From the NCBI GenBank assembly GCA_964641455.1, contig CAZXLH010000015.1:1-47870 (forward strand): 47,870 nt of DNA. The letters run 5' to 3'. The notes beneath the pieces were generated by a model that was not told the origin of the DNA, searched no databases, and saw only the letters and a program-made list of their open reading frames with translations. This document shows positions 26,203 through 34,526 of the stretch, piece after piece (positions within the stretch are counted from its first letter, which is position 1; every line of letters begins with the position of its first letter). A program made the translations under genes and the position numbers. The DNA comes from DTU015 sp964641455. Lineage in GTDB: Bacteria > Bacillota > Sulfobacillia > Fermentithermobacillales > Fermentithermobacillaceae.

Positions 26203-26302
26203 NNNNNNNNNNNNNNNNNNNNNNNNNNNNNNNNNNNNNNNNNNNNNNNNNNNNNNNNNNNNNNNNNNNNNNNNNNNNNNNNNNNNNNNNNNNNNNNNNN
26301 NN
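26203..26302. other. Assembly gap of 100 N
   Basis: Exactly 100 N between the DUF2935 gene and the Cys-rich gene. Unlike the first gap, its flanks share no repeat, so the true distance is unknown and the 5' end of the downstream gene is missing. Confidence 0.98.
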
Positions 26303-26791
26303 AAATTCGATTGCGGAATTCTTTGCGGTTCCCTCTGCTGCCAAGAGTATGAGCCAGGAGTTGGTATGTATCTTTTACCCGGAGAAGAACAGATGTTTAC
26401 TCAACAAGAATCTTGGCTTAAGTGGCAATTCCCAAGAGCCCAAGATCACAATTTCCCTCCTAACTGGAAAGGAAACATTGCTTTTGTCACTTGTAATGCT
26501 ACTTGCCCCAGAGATAAACGCCCAATCCAATGCAGGACTTTTCCATTGATGCCATACCTGGATACAAGCGGCAACCTTGATGTAAGGTTAGACATTTTAT
26601 CAGGTGTGCTTATCTGCCCAATTATACAAGAGCCGGATAAGTTCCCTGCAAGGCCTGAATTTTATGCAGCTGCCCAAGCTGCCTGGAACATCCTCATCAA
26701 GGACCCCCTTATACGCAGTGACGTGTGGTACCAGTCAAGACAGCTTGATGAAGATCAATCTTCCCTGTGGAGAAACCTCCTAATGCGATAA
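26303..26791 (+). CDS. Cys-rich protein with a YkgJ-like Cx3Cx3CC motif, 5' end lost in the assembly gap
   Basis: An open frame of 162 codons runs from the gap edge to the stop at 26789-26791. It begins inside the cysteine motif DCGILCGSLCC (C-x3-C-x3-C-C), followed by a Pro-Gly-Glu stretch (YLLPGEEQMF), a second cluster CNATCPRDKRP and QCRTFPLMPYL. This combination, CC followed by C-x3-C and RPIQCRTFPL, is like the YkgJ/UPF0153 zinc- or iron-chelating proteins, which carry four or more conserved Cys and an Arg/Pro-rich tail. The metal and the function are not known. The start cannot be located because the gap removes it. Confidence 0.65.
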   Translation, partial: KFDCGILCGSLCCQEYEPGVGMYLLPGEEQMFTQQESWLKWQFPRAQDHNFPPNWKGNIAFVTCNATCPRDKRPIQCRTFPLMPYLDTSGNLDVRLDILSGVLICPIIQEPDKFPARPEFYAAAQAAWNILIKDPLIRSDVWYQSRQLDEDQSSLWRNLLMR

Positions 26792-26813
26792 CAACATCTC
26801 CGGTTTCTCAAAT

Positions 26814-28031
26814 TCATCTGGCTAACGAAAGCAAAGTATTGAGCAAAACATTAGTTCCGTTAACGCAATCCTGACGTTCGGTCCACTCGTCAGGGCTATG
26901 GCTTATGCCGTTTTTGCTGGCTACAAAAATCATAGCTGTAGGTACATACTTTGCAAAAACCGCAGCATCATGGCCTGCGCCTGAAGGCATAGGCCGTGTA
27001 TTCAGCCCTAATTTCCCGGCTGATTTTGTTATTATAGCCTGAATTTGATCATCCATCTTGGCTGAAGGAGCTTTCAAAACAGGAGAAATCTCGACGGCGA
27101 GCCCCTTTTGCCTGGCTGCCTCACATGCACGTTGCTTTAGAACTTTGACTACTCTGTCAATAATTGGTTCATCCAAGTCCCTTACTTCAACGCTAACGCT
27201 AACCTGCCCCGGTATTACATTTCGAGCTCCGGGCAAAACCTCAATGTGCCCGCAAGTAGCTACTGTAATGTCTGAACCGTATTCAGATACAACCTCAGGC
27301 ACAGCAAGAATAAAAGATGCGGCTCCCAAAAGAGCATCTTGCCGCCGGTTCATTGGTGTAGTCCCAGCGTGGTTAGATACTCCTTTGAAGACAACCTCAA
27401 AAGTATGAATTCCCACAATACCTTGTACAACCCCAATATCTTGTTTTGCACTGTCAAGCACTCCACCCTGCTCTACATGAAGTTCAACATAGCACAAATA
27501 ATCATTGGGATTGAAACGTGTGTTACAACTGCTGTTTCCAACAGGCTTCAAACCGGCCTCTTCCAAGAACGGCTTCATCATCTCTGCTTCATGTTCCGGA
27601 ATCCCTTCGGCAAAAAACCGGCTCCCATACAGGCCGGCCCCTACTTCAGAACCCTCTTCATTGGAAAAAGCGGCTACATGAATTTCATATGGCAATGCTA
27701 TTTCTTGCTCAATAATTGTTTGCGCGCACTCAAGCGCAGCAAGAACTCCAAGCGCTCCGTCAAACATACCGCCTTCGGGCACTGTATCCAAATGTGAGCC
27801 GACAAGAACTTTCTTACCTCCTGACAACGGTAGTTTTCCGAACACATTGCCAACTTGATCTATATGGGCGTCCAGCCCGGCCCGAAGCATCTTATCCAAA
27901 AGCCATCTCCTACCGGACAGATCTGCTTTACTAAATGCCACTCGTGAAACGCCTCTGCCGGTACTCCCTATGTTTCCAAGCTCCAATATGTGGTTCCAAA
28001 GCCTATCACCGTTTACTGTAAGTAGTCTCAT
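26814..28031 (-). CDS. M20-family amidohydrolase (N-carbamoyl-L-amino-acid hydrolase / allantoate amidohydrolase type)
   Basis: The protein has 405 residues from the ATG at 28031, six bases after AAGGAGA; 22 upstream codons are open but lack a site. The di-zinc ligands are clear: GSHLDTVPEGGMFDGALG (His, Asp), FSNEEGS (Glu pair), ELHVEQG (His) and the final SHSPDEW (His). The lid domain has SNHAGTTPMNRRQDA, the signature of the carbamoylase/allantoate branch rather than of dipeptidases. The reaction would release ammonia and CO2 from an N-carbamoyl compound or allantoate in the cytoplasm. No hydantoinase or purine-catabolism gene is adjacent, so the substrate is not fixed. Confidence 0.92.
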   Translation of the reverse strand: MRLLTVNGDRLWNHILELGNIGSTGRGVSRVAFSKADLSGRRWLLDKMLRAGLDAHIDQVGNVFGKLPLSGGKKVLVGSHLDTVPEGGMFDGALGVLAALECAQTIIEQEIALPYEIHVAAFSNEEGSEVGAGLYGSRFFAEGIPEHEAEMMKPFLEEAGLKPVGNSSCNTRFNPNDYLCYVELHVEQGGVLDSAKQDIGVVQGIVGIHTFEVVFKGVSNHAGTTPMNRRQDALLGAASFILAVPEVVSEYGSDITVATCGHIEVLPGARNVIPGQVSVSVEVRDLDEPIIDRVVKVLKQRACEAARQKGLAVEISPVLKAPSAKMDDQIQAIITKSAGKLGLNTRPMPSGAGHDAAVFAKYVPTAMIFVASKNGISHSPDEWTERQDCVNGTNVLLNTLLSLAR

Positions 28032-28363
28032 AGCTATTCTCCTTATTAAATCATACGTAAGCACTAACTTGTGCGCCTTGTTCAAATCAAAAGCCACAAG
28101 CCCGGTTAGTTTCGGGTTGTTGGGTGTATGTATAAATTAACGCTTCGATATGCCAGCCGCAAAATCCTTTATTGCATCAATTGTAAGTTCTAGATTAATG
28201 CCACTTCAGCATTGAGCAATAACTCACACTGCCTGTCTACTTCTGCAAAATTGCATGTATGCGCCAGCTGTCCTTTTAATCACAAGATTTTTCGTGTATA
28301 AACTAGGTAGAGCATTGAGGATATTGAGATTGTATATAAATGAACATATGAGGAGTGATGATA
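28032..28363. other. Divergent intergenic region with no gene seen
   Basis: These 332 bp lie between the M20 amidohydrolase and rubrerythrin starts. Two small hairpins occur (CCCG...CGGG near 28101-28116 and GCAC...GTGC near 28060-28073). An AT-rich stretch near 28331-28340 could hold the rubrerythrin -10, but no convincing -35 or PerR-type palindrome was found. Confidence 0.5.
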
Positions 28364-28900
28364 TTGAAGAAACTTGAAGGAACTCAAACTGAAAGGAACT
28401 TACAATCTGCGTTTGCCGGAGAGTCTCAGGCGCGTAACAAGTACAGCTATTTTGCCGGCGTTGCAAGAAGAGAAGGATACCATCAAATCGCAGCTATTTT
28501 CGAAGAAACCGCTGATAACGAGAAAGAGCACGCCAAAGTATGGGCTAAGCTCTTGGGGTATATTAAAGATACCGCCAAGAACCTTGAAGATGCTGCACAA
28601 GGCGAGAACTATGAGTGGACTACAATGTACAAAGAATTTGCTGAAACCGCTGACAAGGAAGGTTTTTCCGACATTGCTAAACTGTTCCGTGAAGTAGCGG
28701 AAGTTGAAGAAGCTCATGAAGAGCGCTACAGACAACTACTGGAACGTGTTAAGTCAGGTACAGTATTTACCCGGCCTGAACCAATTAAATGGCATTGCAG
28801 AAATTGCGGTTACATACATGAAGGCAAAGAAGCTCCTGAGGTTTGCCCGGCGTGTGCCCACCCAAAGAGTTTCTACGAGCCTTTGGCTGAAAACTATTGA
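28364..28900 (+). CDS. Rubrerythrin (di-iron peroxidase with C-terminal rubredoxin domain)
   Basis: The protein has 178 residues from a TTG at 28364, eight bases after AGGAG; the GTG at 28355 and ATG at 28358 lie on or against the ribosome-binding site, and the family begins MKKLEGT as here. The ferritin-like domain keeps the iron-ligand Glu and His (AGESQARNKY, EETADNEKEHAK, EVEEAHEERY). The rubredoxin domain has two CxxC pairs (CRNCGY and CPACAHP). The enzyme reduces hydrogen peroxide using NADH-derived electrons and protects anaerobes from oxidative stress. It is monocistronic, with a strong terminator. Confidence 0.97.
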   Translation: MKKLEGTQTERNLQSAFAGESQARNKYSYFAGVARREGYHQIAAIFEETADNEKEHAKVWAKLLGYIKDTAKNLEDAAQGENYEWTTMYKEFAETADKEGFSDIAKLFREVAEVEEAHEERYRQLLERVKSGTVFTRPEPIKWHCRNCGYIHEGKEAPEVCPACAHPKSFYEPLAENY

Positions 28901-28922
28901 CATATGATTGTCAAGTGAAGTA

Positions 28923-28953
28923 CAGGAGGATACTTTTGAAAAGTATCCTCCTG
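28923..28953. terminator. Long perfect inverted repeat after rubrerythrin
   Basis: CAGGAGGATACTTTT (28923-28937) and its exact complement (28939-28953) are separated by one base, so 13-14 bp can pair with a small loop. CCTTGTTTTA follows on the plus strand. It may also stop transcription arriving from the right. Confidence 0.8.
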
Positions 28954-28995
28954 CCTTGTTTTAAGCAAACTTTCGCTACCGCCTATACGCAACAG

Positions 28996-29323
28996 TCAAT
29001 GTGATTTTGCTACTATCTCGCCATCAATCAGCACCATCCATGGTTTTGCTGATATTTCAAAAGGTTCTCCCTGGGCTATGACAAGATCAGCATCTTTACC
29101 TGCGGCAATACTCCCCACTCGATCTTCTATTCCGATAATTTCCGCCAGCATTTAAGGTTATAGCCCTAAGCGCTTCATTAAAATCCATACCCGCTGCAAC
29201 AGCCATACCTGCCATTAGCGGAAGTGTGTGAAGAGGTGTCACCGGCGAATCAGTAGTAATAGCAACCTTAACACCTGCTCTGGATAGAATTCCAGGTGTG
29301 ACAAAATTCTTGTTGGCTAACAT
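28996..29323 (-). pseudogene. Remnant of a third COG1228-like amidohydrolase (internal deletion and frameshift)
   Basis: A normal-looking start is present: AAGGAGG, then ATG at 29323 and six codons. The sequence then jumps straight to the C-terminal third of the amidohydrolase family: VTPGILSRAGVKVAITTDSP matches TPGILSRAGCKVSIISDHP of the intact copy at 14691. Both metal-binding His motifs are therefore gone. After AITLNA one extra base (GCTGGCGGAA instead of GCTGCGGAA) shifts the frame; correcting it gives GIEDRVGSIAAGKDADLVIA and a natural end at 28996. The remnant cannot make an active enzyme. The position next to the rubrerythrin terminator, far from the intact pair, suggests an old transposition or ectopic duplication. 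A sequencing error could explain the shift but not the deletion. Confidence 0.85.
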
Positions 29324-29365
29324 ACTTCAAGCCTCCTTACCCATACTTTGTCGCTGAATTCAGCC

Positions 29366-29396
29366 CCGGGATGTCAAAACACAAACCACATCCCGG
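29366..29396. terminator. Hairpin downstream of the Tad operon
   Basis: CCGGGATGT (29366-29374) pairs perfectly with ACATCCCGG (29388-29396). It lies 73 bp after the tadG-like stop on the minus strand. No long T-run follows, so this is an end-of-operon guess. Confidence 0.45.
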
Positions 29397-29468
29397 CCAC
29401 ATTGGATGTTTCGACACGCGTCATAAATTCCCCTGTCGCCGTAAGCCTGGGCCACAACCGGCCGGTTT

Positions 29469-30014
29469 TTACCATTTCTTTCGCTCAACCACTGATGATT
29501 CTGAAACAACGCGGAAATGTATTCCTTGCTTTAACCCTGGCAGCCATTTAAGAAAGTGGGTTTGCGGCCTGCAATTTGCTTCGACTGTTATTCTCGGCTC
29601 CTCATTTGGCGCGTTATACACTTTCGCCTTTAACTCCACTTGCTGCAATATGCCTTCCATATTTCTCAGGTTAGCCTCTGTGATTGCAATGGCTGTTGCT
29701 TGTCCCTCATTTTGCTTTATATATACGAGCCCCTTGGCAAGCAGGTCCCAATCCAGTTCTTGACACCCTGCAAGAGCGCCTAAATCACAAGCACCTTGCA
29801 CTAATCTTCTTGCTGTAAACACAAGCCCCAGATCTGCAACGATTCCAATACTTAGCACAGCCATTGGCAAAAACAATATTACAAGTGCAATAACCCCGCC
29901 CTTCTCACACTTGATAACACGCTTAAATTTAGATGTATCAAAGCCGGATGTAGTCAACCAGGCCCGAAAACACATTGCCGCCGGCCTGAACACATTACCT
30001 GGGAACAAATTCAC
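29469..30014 (-). CDS. TadG-like pilus-assembly protein (Tad-like N-terminal domain)
   Basis: The protein has 181 residues if the GTG at 30014 is used; nearby TTG (30008) and GTG (29993) are possible starts because the gene overlaps tadE. The conserved segment starts with EKGGVIALVILFLPMAVLS, one membrane helix, then DLGLVFTARRLVQGACDLGALAG, which is the putative pilus-assembly Flp TadE/G-like signature seen at the N-terminus of TadG. The remaining 100 residues are extracytoplasmic and poorly conserved. TadG proteins in Gram-negatives are longer (often 400-500 residues) and carry a vWA domain; this one does not. It is the last gene of the Tad operon. Confidence 0.75.
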   Translation of the reverse strand: MNLFPGNVFRPAAMCFRAWLTTSGFDTSKFKRVIKCEKGGVIALVILFLPMAVLSIGIVADLGLVFTARRLVQGACDLGALAGCQELDWDLLAKGLVYIKQNEGQATAIAITEANLRNMEGILQQVELKAKVYNAPNEEPRITVEANCRPQTHFLKWLPGLKQGIHFRVVSESSVVERKKW

Positions 30015-30438
30015 TCCGGGTCACCGCCTTTGCTGTTAGGGTAATTTTCGATCTTGAAATAGCTGAAATCACCGATGATTTCACAGGGTAATCATAAGAC
30101 AGGTGAACGTAAATAGTGGTACCGTATATGGCTTGCCTGGGAGTGATACTAACTTCTATATCACCAAGTTGCGTTGACTCAAGCAAAATGGCTACGCGTT
30201 TCGGGGCATTGCCTACATACCCGCCTTCAACTGCGCAAATTCTCGCAATCTCCCTGGCAGCAGACGCAAGCACTAGTTTTGCGTTAAGTAAAAGCCCTAA
30301 TTCGAGTATGGCGAACAAAACCAGTATGAGTACAAATAAGACTAAGACAAATTCCGCTATGGCTTGTCCGGCTTCATGCGAAAGTTTAGATTCAATTCGC
30401 CGGATGGCCCTGTTTTTCGTCTCGTTGCAATTGGCCAA
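29995..30438 (-). CDS. tadE: TadE-like pseudopilin
   Basis: The protein has 147 residues from a TTG at 30438, preceded by GGGGGTG; the ATG at 30468 has no ribosome-binding site. The N-terminal TadE signature EAGQAIAEFVLVLFVLILVLF gives a Gly before the hydrophobic segment and Glu at position 5 after it (counted from the Gly-Gln junction), as in prepilin-like TadE proteins processed by TadV. The rest, ending KAVTRSEFVPR, is extracytoplasmic. It is cotranscribed with flp upstream and tadG downstream, and minor pseudopilins TadE/F are needed for pilus assembly in Aggregatibacter. Confidence 0.85.
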   Translation of the reverse strand: MANCNETKNRAIRRIESKLSHEAGQAIAEFVLVLFVLILVLFAILELGLLLNAKLVLASAAREIARICAVEGGYVGNAPKRVAILLESTQLGDIEVSITPRQAIYGTTIYVHLSYDYPVKSSVISAISRSKITLTAKAVTRSEFVPR

Positions 30439-30512
30439 GTAAACACCCCCAAGCTGCTTTAGAAACATGCTGTTATGTTTCTACCATAAGTGTCAGGTAC
30501 TTTATTCCAGTG

Positions 30513-30728
30513 TCAAGGAGTCTTGTCTATTTGGTTAATTATCGTTTCGATCTTCCCCTCGAGGGCTCCGCCGAGTTGTCCCAAAATTGCAATAAGCGAA
30601 ACCACAACAACAGCCAGCAAAATCGCATATTCAGCAATGGTCGCCCCCTCCTCGTTATTAAACAGCTTGTTGATCCTCCTCTTAAGCCTTAGGTTAAACA
30701 TCCATGCACGCACGTAAAGTTTCATCAT
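30513..30728 (-). CDS. flp: Flp-type (type IVb) prepilin
   Basis: The protein has 71 residues from the ATG at 30728, after GAGGAGAGG. It has a basic leader, then EEGATIAEYAILLAVVVVSL with a predicted cleavage after Gly and Glu at +5 (ATIAE), the hallmark of Flp pilins, and a single hydrophobic helix. The mature subunit of about 43 residues is typical for type IVb Flp pilins. It would be polymerised by the TadA/B/C machinery encoded just upstream. The leader of 28 residues is somewhat long. Its gene sits between tadC and tadE rather than at the head of the operon. Confidence 0.93.
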   Translation of the reverse strand: MMKLYVRAWMFNLRLKRRINKLFNNEEGATIAEYAILLAVVVVSLIAILGQLGGALEGKIETIINQIDKTP

Positions 30729-30777
30729 GTTTATCCTCTCCTCAATGATCTTTCAGAATTGTGCCTGGCATACTTCT

Positions 30778-31404
30778 TTACCATCCGGTACTTATGAACA
30801 CGAACACATGAGGCATTACCGAGACAATCAATACAGGAGGCAGGAGAAATATTACAGTTATTATGGAAAGCTTAACGGGCAGCGCATTGAGCCTGCTTTC
30901 GAAACACTGTTTCTCAAGGGTATGGTATTCGGCAGACAAAGCCTCAAGCACTTCTGAAATAGGGGTTCCAAGTACTTCAGCTTGCGCAAGGGTAGCTCTT
31001 AACCGCCTTGCAGGTTCAATTCCGTCCTTTTCCATGAGGGCTAAGGCCGCCGGAAGAGACATTCCGCTATGGATCCCCAATAGCACTTTTTCAGCAGCCT
31101 CTCTCAAGGGGCCCCGGGCCTTGCTTGCACTAATTTCAAACGCACGTAATACATCCATACCGGCAGCTACTGCTACGGCCATCCCTTCAAGCAACGTAGG
31201 CCACTCGGCTGTTATCTGCTTGTTTCGTCGTCTTCGCCCCAGGCTTTCTGCCACAACTGAAATTGGAGCCACGTTCGCCCTCCTAAATACCGGCGATCTT
31301 CCCAATAGGCGGCTATCTTTCCTGCCCAATATCCATGCCGTAAGCACTGACGCAAGCAAACCCCAAACCCCTGATACAAGCAACACTTCATGATTCAAGA
31401 GCAT
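30778..31404 (-). CDS. tadC: TadC-like inner-membrane platform protein (T2SSF)
   Basis: The protein has 208 residues from the ATG at 31404, after AAGGAGG at good spacing; the open frame 12 codons upstream lies in tadB. It is a short GspF-type protein with a T2SSF domain (LLEGMAVAVAAGMDVLRAFE, then a second hydrophobic segment near the end). TadC pairs with TadB as the membrane platform of the Flp pilus machine. The gene overlaps the end of tadB by 17 bp. Its N-terminus has one membrane helix (about 8-27), and the cytoplasmic part holds the conserved GPLREA and helix-rich core. Confidence 0.87.
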   Translation of the reverse strand: MLLNHEVLLVSGVWGLLASVLTAWILGRKDSRLLGRSPVFRRANVAPISVVAESLGRRRRNKQITAEWPTLLEGMAVAVAAGMDVLRAFEISASKARGPLREAAEKVLLGIHSGMSLPAALALMEKDGIEPARRLRATLAQAEVLGTPISEVLEALSAEYHTLEKQCFESRLNALPVKLSIITVIFLLPPVLIVSVMPHVFVFISTGW

Positions 31405-32149
31405 TCTTACCTCCTTTGAATTTGCGGTTACCTGCTGCATGTAAAGACACAGAACGCAAGGCTGTCAGTATTAAGACGATTCCGATGATCCAAAGCGCTG
31501 TTGCGAAATAAAAGAGCAGCTTACCTTGCCGGGAACGGGCAAACCTTCTGAAAAGGCTTGGGTTATTGCGATACGTAAAAAGGCCAATGGCCCATGGCAT
31601 AACCAAAAGAAGCCACGATGTAATTCGGGCTTCAGCCAACCTGGCATTTACTTCACCCTGGAAAGCACGCCTTCTCCTCAGTATTTCGAATACATGCCAA
31701 AGCAAACGGCCGGTATCCCCACCGCTTACTGACCCGATCTCCAACATACCCGCAATCATAAGAAGTTCCTCGTCACCATCGCTGGCCATTTCCAATGCTT
31801 TGAAGATAGGCACCCCGGTTTCGTAAAGACGGTAGGCCTTTTCGAGCTTCTTGTGCACAGGTGAAGCGTCTTCCTGGCAAACTGAATAAATGGCTTGCAC
31901 CAAGGTCTTCCCTGCACGTACCTGGAAGGCCAAATTGGATGCAATTTCATCCCATGGAACATATTTGATTTTTCTATTCCAGATTGTTTCCTTAACCTTT
32001 GAAATCAGTGAGCTTGACCATTCGACAAATGGATTCCTGCCGCCACTTGCCAGGGCAGGCGGTAAAGCCCATACGTACGCCTTATGCCCCACATCCAAAC
32101 TAATAAGCAAAGCCACCAACCCAAAGCTTATGGACAGGATGGTTTTCAT
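31388..32149 (-). CDS. tadB: TadB-like inner-membrane platform protein (T2SSF)
   Basis: The protein has 253 residues from the ATG at 32149, whose ATGA overlaps the stop of tadA, so translation is coupled. It has an N-terminal membrane helix (1-20), a cytoplasmic T2SSF region with FQVRAGKTLVQAIYSVC and IGSVSGGDTGRLLWHVFEIL, and C-terminal helices (about 180-235), the typical arrangement of the Flp pilus platform proteins. It is preceded by tadA and followed by tadC as in other Tad loci. A charged tail, RKFKGGKNALES, ends the protein. Confidence 0.87.
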   Translation of the reverse strand: MKTILSISFGLVALLISLDVGHKAYVWALPPALASGGRNPFVEWSSSLISKVKETIWNRKIKYVPWDEIASNLAFQVRAGKTLVQAIYSVCQEDASPVHKKLEKAYRLYETGVPIFKALEMASDGDEELLMIAGMLEIGSVSGGDTGRLLWHVFEILRRRRAFQGEVNARLAEARITSWLLLVMPWAIGLFTYRNNPSLFRRFARSRQGKLLFYFATALWIIGIVLILTALRSVSLHAAGNRKFKGGKNALES

Positions 32150-33450
32150 AATTGCGCCTCCTCGTAGGCTGATTCAGCCAGCGTCTTAATACGTTCTCCA
32201 CCGATTTTCTCAACGAACCAAGATGGAAAATCCAACTCCAGTCCGCGCTCATTAAGATAAACAGGGAGACTTGCAAGCCCCTTTCCAGGCTCGTTACCCA
32301 CCAGTGACACCTCAGAGACAACTCGTCGGCCCTCTGCCGTTTTTTCCAAGTGGACAATAACGTCGACGCCAATGGCTATCCATGATCTCAATATCTCTAC
32401 AGGCACGCCCTCTTCAGCCATTAGTGCCATGCCCAAAATTCTTTCCAGGCAGTCAGCAGATGAATTTGCGTGTACTGTTGAAAGACAACCCTCATGGCCT
32501 GTATTCATCGCTGAAATCAAATCAAAGGTTTCTTTGCCTCTACACTCACCAATGATTAACCTGTCAGGCCTCATTCTTAACGCGTTCCTCAGTAAGTCCC
32601 TAATTGTAACTTCCCCTTTGCCTTCCATGTTTTTGAGACGGGCTTCTAAGTGCACAACATGATGGTTGGGAATTCTTATTTCAGCAGAATCTTCTATAAC
32701 TATGATCCGTTCATTTCGGCCCACTGAGTTTGACAAAACATTCAGCGTAGTCGTTTTGCCGCTGCCAGAGCCACCTGAAATTACAATGTCAAGTTTGGCT
32801 TTTACGCAGTGTTTGAGGAACTGTGCCACGTTCAGTTCAAGAGTTCCACAATCAACCAGTTCAGATAGTTGTGTATACCGCCTTGGAAAGCGCCTAATTG
32901 TAAGTACGGGCCCGTTAAGGGCAAGAGGGGGGATGATGGCATTTACCCTTGAGCCATCAGGGAGCCTGGCATCAACATAGGGCATCGACACATCCACTCT
33001 TCGCCCTACGCTTTGAACAATCCGGTTAATCATTTCCAAAAGATGCTTGTCATTTAAAAACGTAATGGGAACTTTGTTCAAAATACCGTTTTTCTCTACA
33101 AATACTTCATTTGCACCATTGACCATGATTTCGGTTATTGTGTCATCGTCAAGCAATTCATCAAGCGGGCCCAAGCCGCAAATTTCCTGAGCTATTCTTT
33201 CGGCCAAATCTTGCCTTGTTAATTTCGGGACGTAGAGCTCAGAAGATACAATTACCTTAGATATAAGGCCGACAATTTCTTGTTTCTTACTTTTTGACAT
33301 TCTGGCCTCCATAACAAGATCCGGGTGGTTTTCAAGAATTTTTTCCCTGACGGTTTGGGTAACTTCCTCAATGGAAAGTTCCCTTGCTTCGCTATGGCCA
33401 GACATTAGCCTGTAAGGCTCTTGCTCAAGTTTTTCAAGAATACTTACCAA
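32146..33450 (-). CDS. tadA: TadA/CpaF-type pilus assembly ATPase
   Basis: The protein has 434 residues from a TTG at 33450, eight bases after AAGGAGG. The N-terminal domain (about 1-150) is of CpaF type, followed by a secretion-ATPase core with Walker A GGSGSGKTT (226-234), an Asp box IIVIEDSAEI, a Walker B-like RPDRLIIGECRGKE and a His box STVHANS. It is the hexameric motor that drives Flp pilus assembly from the cytoplasmic side. It overlaps tadZ by 7 bp and tadB by 4 bp. TadA proteins also retract pili in some species; a separate PilT-like ATPase is absent here. Confidence 0.95.
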   Translation of the reverse strand: MVSILEKLEQEPYRLMSGHSEARELSIEEVTQTVREKILENHPDLVMEARMSKSKKQEIVGLISKVIVSSELYVPKLTRQDLAERIAQEICGLGPLDELLDDDTITEIMVNGANEVFVEKNGILNKVPITFLNDKHLLEMINRIVQSVGRRVDVSMPYVDARLPDGSRVNAIIPPLALNGPVLTIRRFPRRYTQLSELVDCGTLELNVAQFLKHCVKAKLDIVISGGSGSGKTTTLNVLSNSVGRNERIIVIEDSAEIRIPNHHVVHLEARLKNMEGKGEVTIRDLLRNALRMRPDRLIIGECRGKETFDLISAMNTGHEGCLSTVHANSSADCLERILGMALMAEEGVPVEILRSWIAIGVDVIVHLEKTAEGRRVVSEVSLVGNEPGKGLASLPVYLNERGLELDFPSWFVEKIGGERIKTLAESAYEEAQL

Positions 33451-34526
33451 AACTTCAGCCTCCTTGTGCTTTTCTGTCTCTTATCGGCTTCAGGTACGGA
33501 TAGGCCCGGCGATATTTTGGATAAAAGTTCCCATATAGCCAGAGCAATTTCTGTTTTTGGATACAGTACTACCGGTTGGCCCTGGAAAACCGATTTTTCA
33601 ACGGTTTTTCGATCATCAGGCACTACTACGGCTAGCTTCTTTTCCAAAAATTCTTCGGCCTTCCTTTGAGATATAGGCGCGTCTTTGACTCCCCGGTTCA
33701 AAACAAGATAGATGGAACTTTCATTTATGCCCAATTTTCTTAGTATATCCAAAGCAACTTTGCCCTGTCTGAGAGCGCAAACATCCTGGGTAATTACAAG
33801 CACCAAAGCCGATGCTGCATCTACGGCTTCACCCAATATGTCGCTGGTTATGTCAGGGGGAGTATCTACATAGAGTAACCCCCACCTTCTTGCTGCAAGA
33901 GAAAGCAGATTGCTTACATGCTCAACTGTTACCAGATTGGAAAATTCGGGCCGCCTGGGGCTGCAAACTACATTGAGGCCTGTGGAGCCATGTTTTTGCG
34001 TGTACTGTTCTAATCCGTCAGGCCTTAATCCAGGCAACTTGGGTAACATTTCAATGATGGTAGGCCCGTCCATAAGATCTAAGTATGTAGCTACATCTCC
34101 TGAATAGACGTCAAGATCCATAAGTACGGCCTTGCCCTTGGTGGCCATGGCTGCCGCGCACGCTAAGTTAGCGGATATGAACGTCTTGCCCACTCCACCT
34201 TTAGGGCTCCATACCACCACAGTTTGAGAAGTTATCACATTGGTTAAAGATGCATTGCTCCTAAAATCAAGCCTTTCACCCAAGATCGTCACGGAAATTT
34301 CCGGGAAAGCCTTGGTAAACCTTGAAATCCATTGGTCCAACGTTTCTCCACGCGGAGCCATTTGCGGATTAATAATGATTTCGTTTACCGGCGTTTGTGA
34401 AGCCACAAATTCGACCAATGCAAGATCGTTCAATACGCCGACTATTGTGGCATCGGGCTGTTCCAATTTCACAGTTTTTTCGTTTCGGGGATCTCCCGCA
34501 ATTATTACATATGGTTTTCCCGTCAT
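33444..34526 (-). CDS. tadZ: TadZ/CpaE-like ParA-family ATPase
   Basis: The protein has 360 residues from the ATG at 34526, whose ATGA overlaps the stop of cpaB. The first 100 residues form a receiver-like domain without the phosphorylatable Asp pattern, as in CpaE/TadZ. The deviant Walker A is KGGVGKT (109-115), with the A-loop lysine; MDLDVYSGD and DTPPDI follow as the Walker B and switch regions. The protein is expected to place the pilus machine at a cell pole or other site. It is followed by tadA. The C-terminus RQKSTRRLKF is basic, perhaps for membrane or DNA contact (inference). Confidence 0.88.
   Translation of the reverse strand: MTGKPYVIIAGDPRNEKTVKLEQPDATIVGVLNDLALVEFVASQTPVNEIIINPQMAPRGETLDQWISRFTKAFPEISVTILGERLDFRSNASLTNVITSQTVVVWSPKGGVGKTFISANLACAAAMATKGKAVLMDLDVYSGDVATYLDLMDGPTIIEMLPKLPGLRPDGLEQYTQKHGSTGLNVVCSPRRPEFSNLVTVEHVSNLLSLAARRWGLLYVDTPPDITSDILGEAVDAASALVLVITQDVCALRQGKVALDILRKLGINESSIYLVLNRGVKDAPISQRKAEEFLEKKLAVVVPDDRKTVEKSVFQGQPVVLYPKTEIALAIWELLSKISPGLSVPEADKRQKSTRRLKFW

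Noticed and set aside
29366..29396. An attachment-site or mobile-element boundary at the 9 bp inverted repeat beside the amidohydrolase remnant.
   Set aside because: There is no integrase, transposase or target duplication nearby; a terminator hairpin for the Tad operon is simpler.
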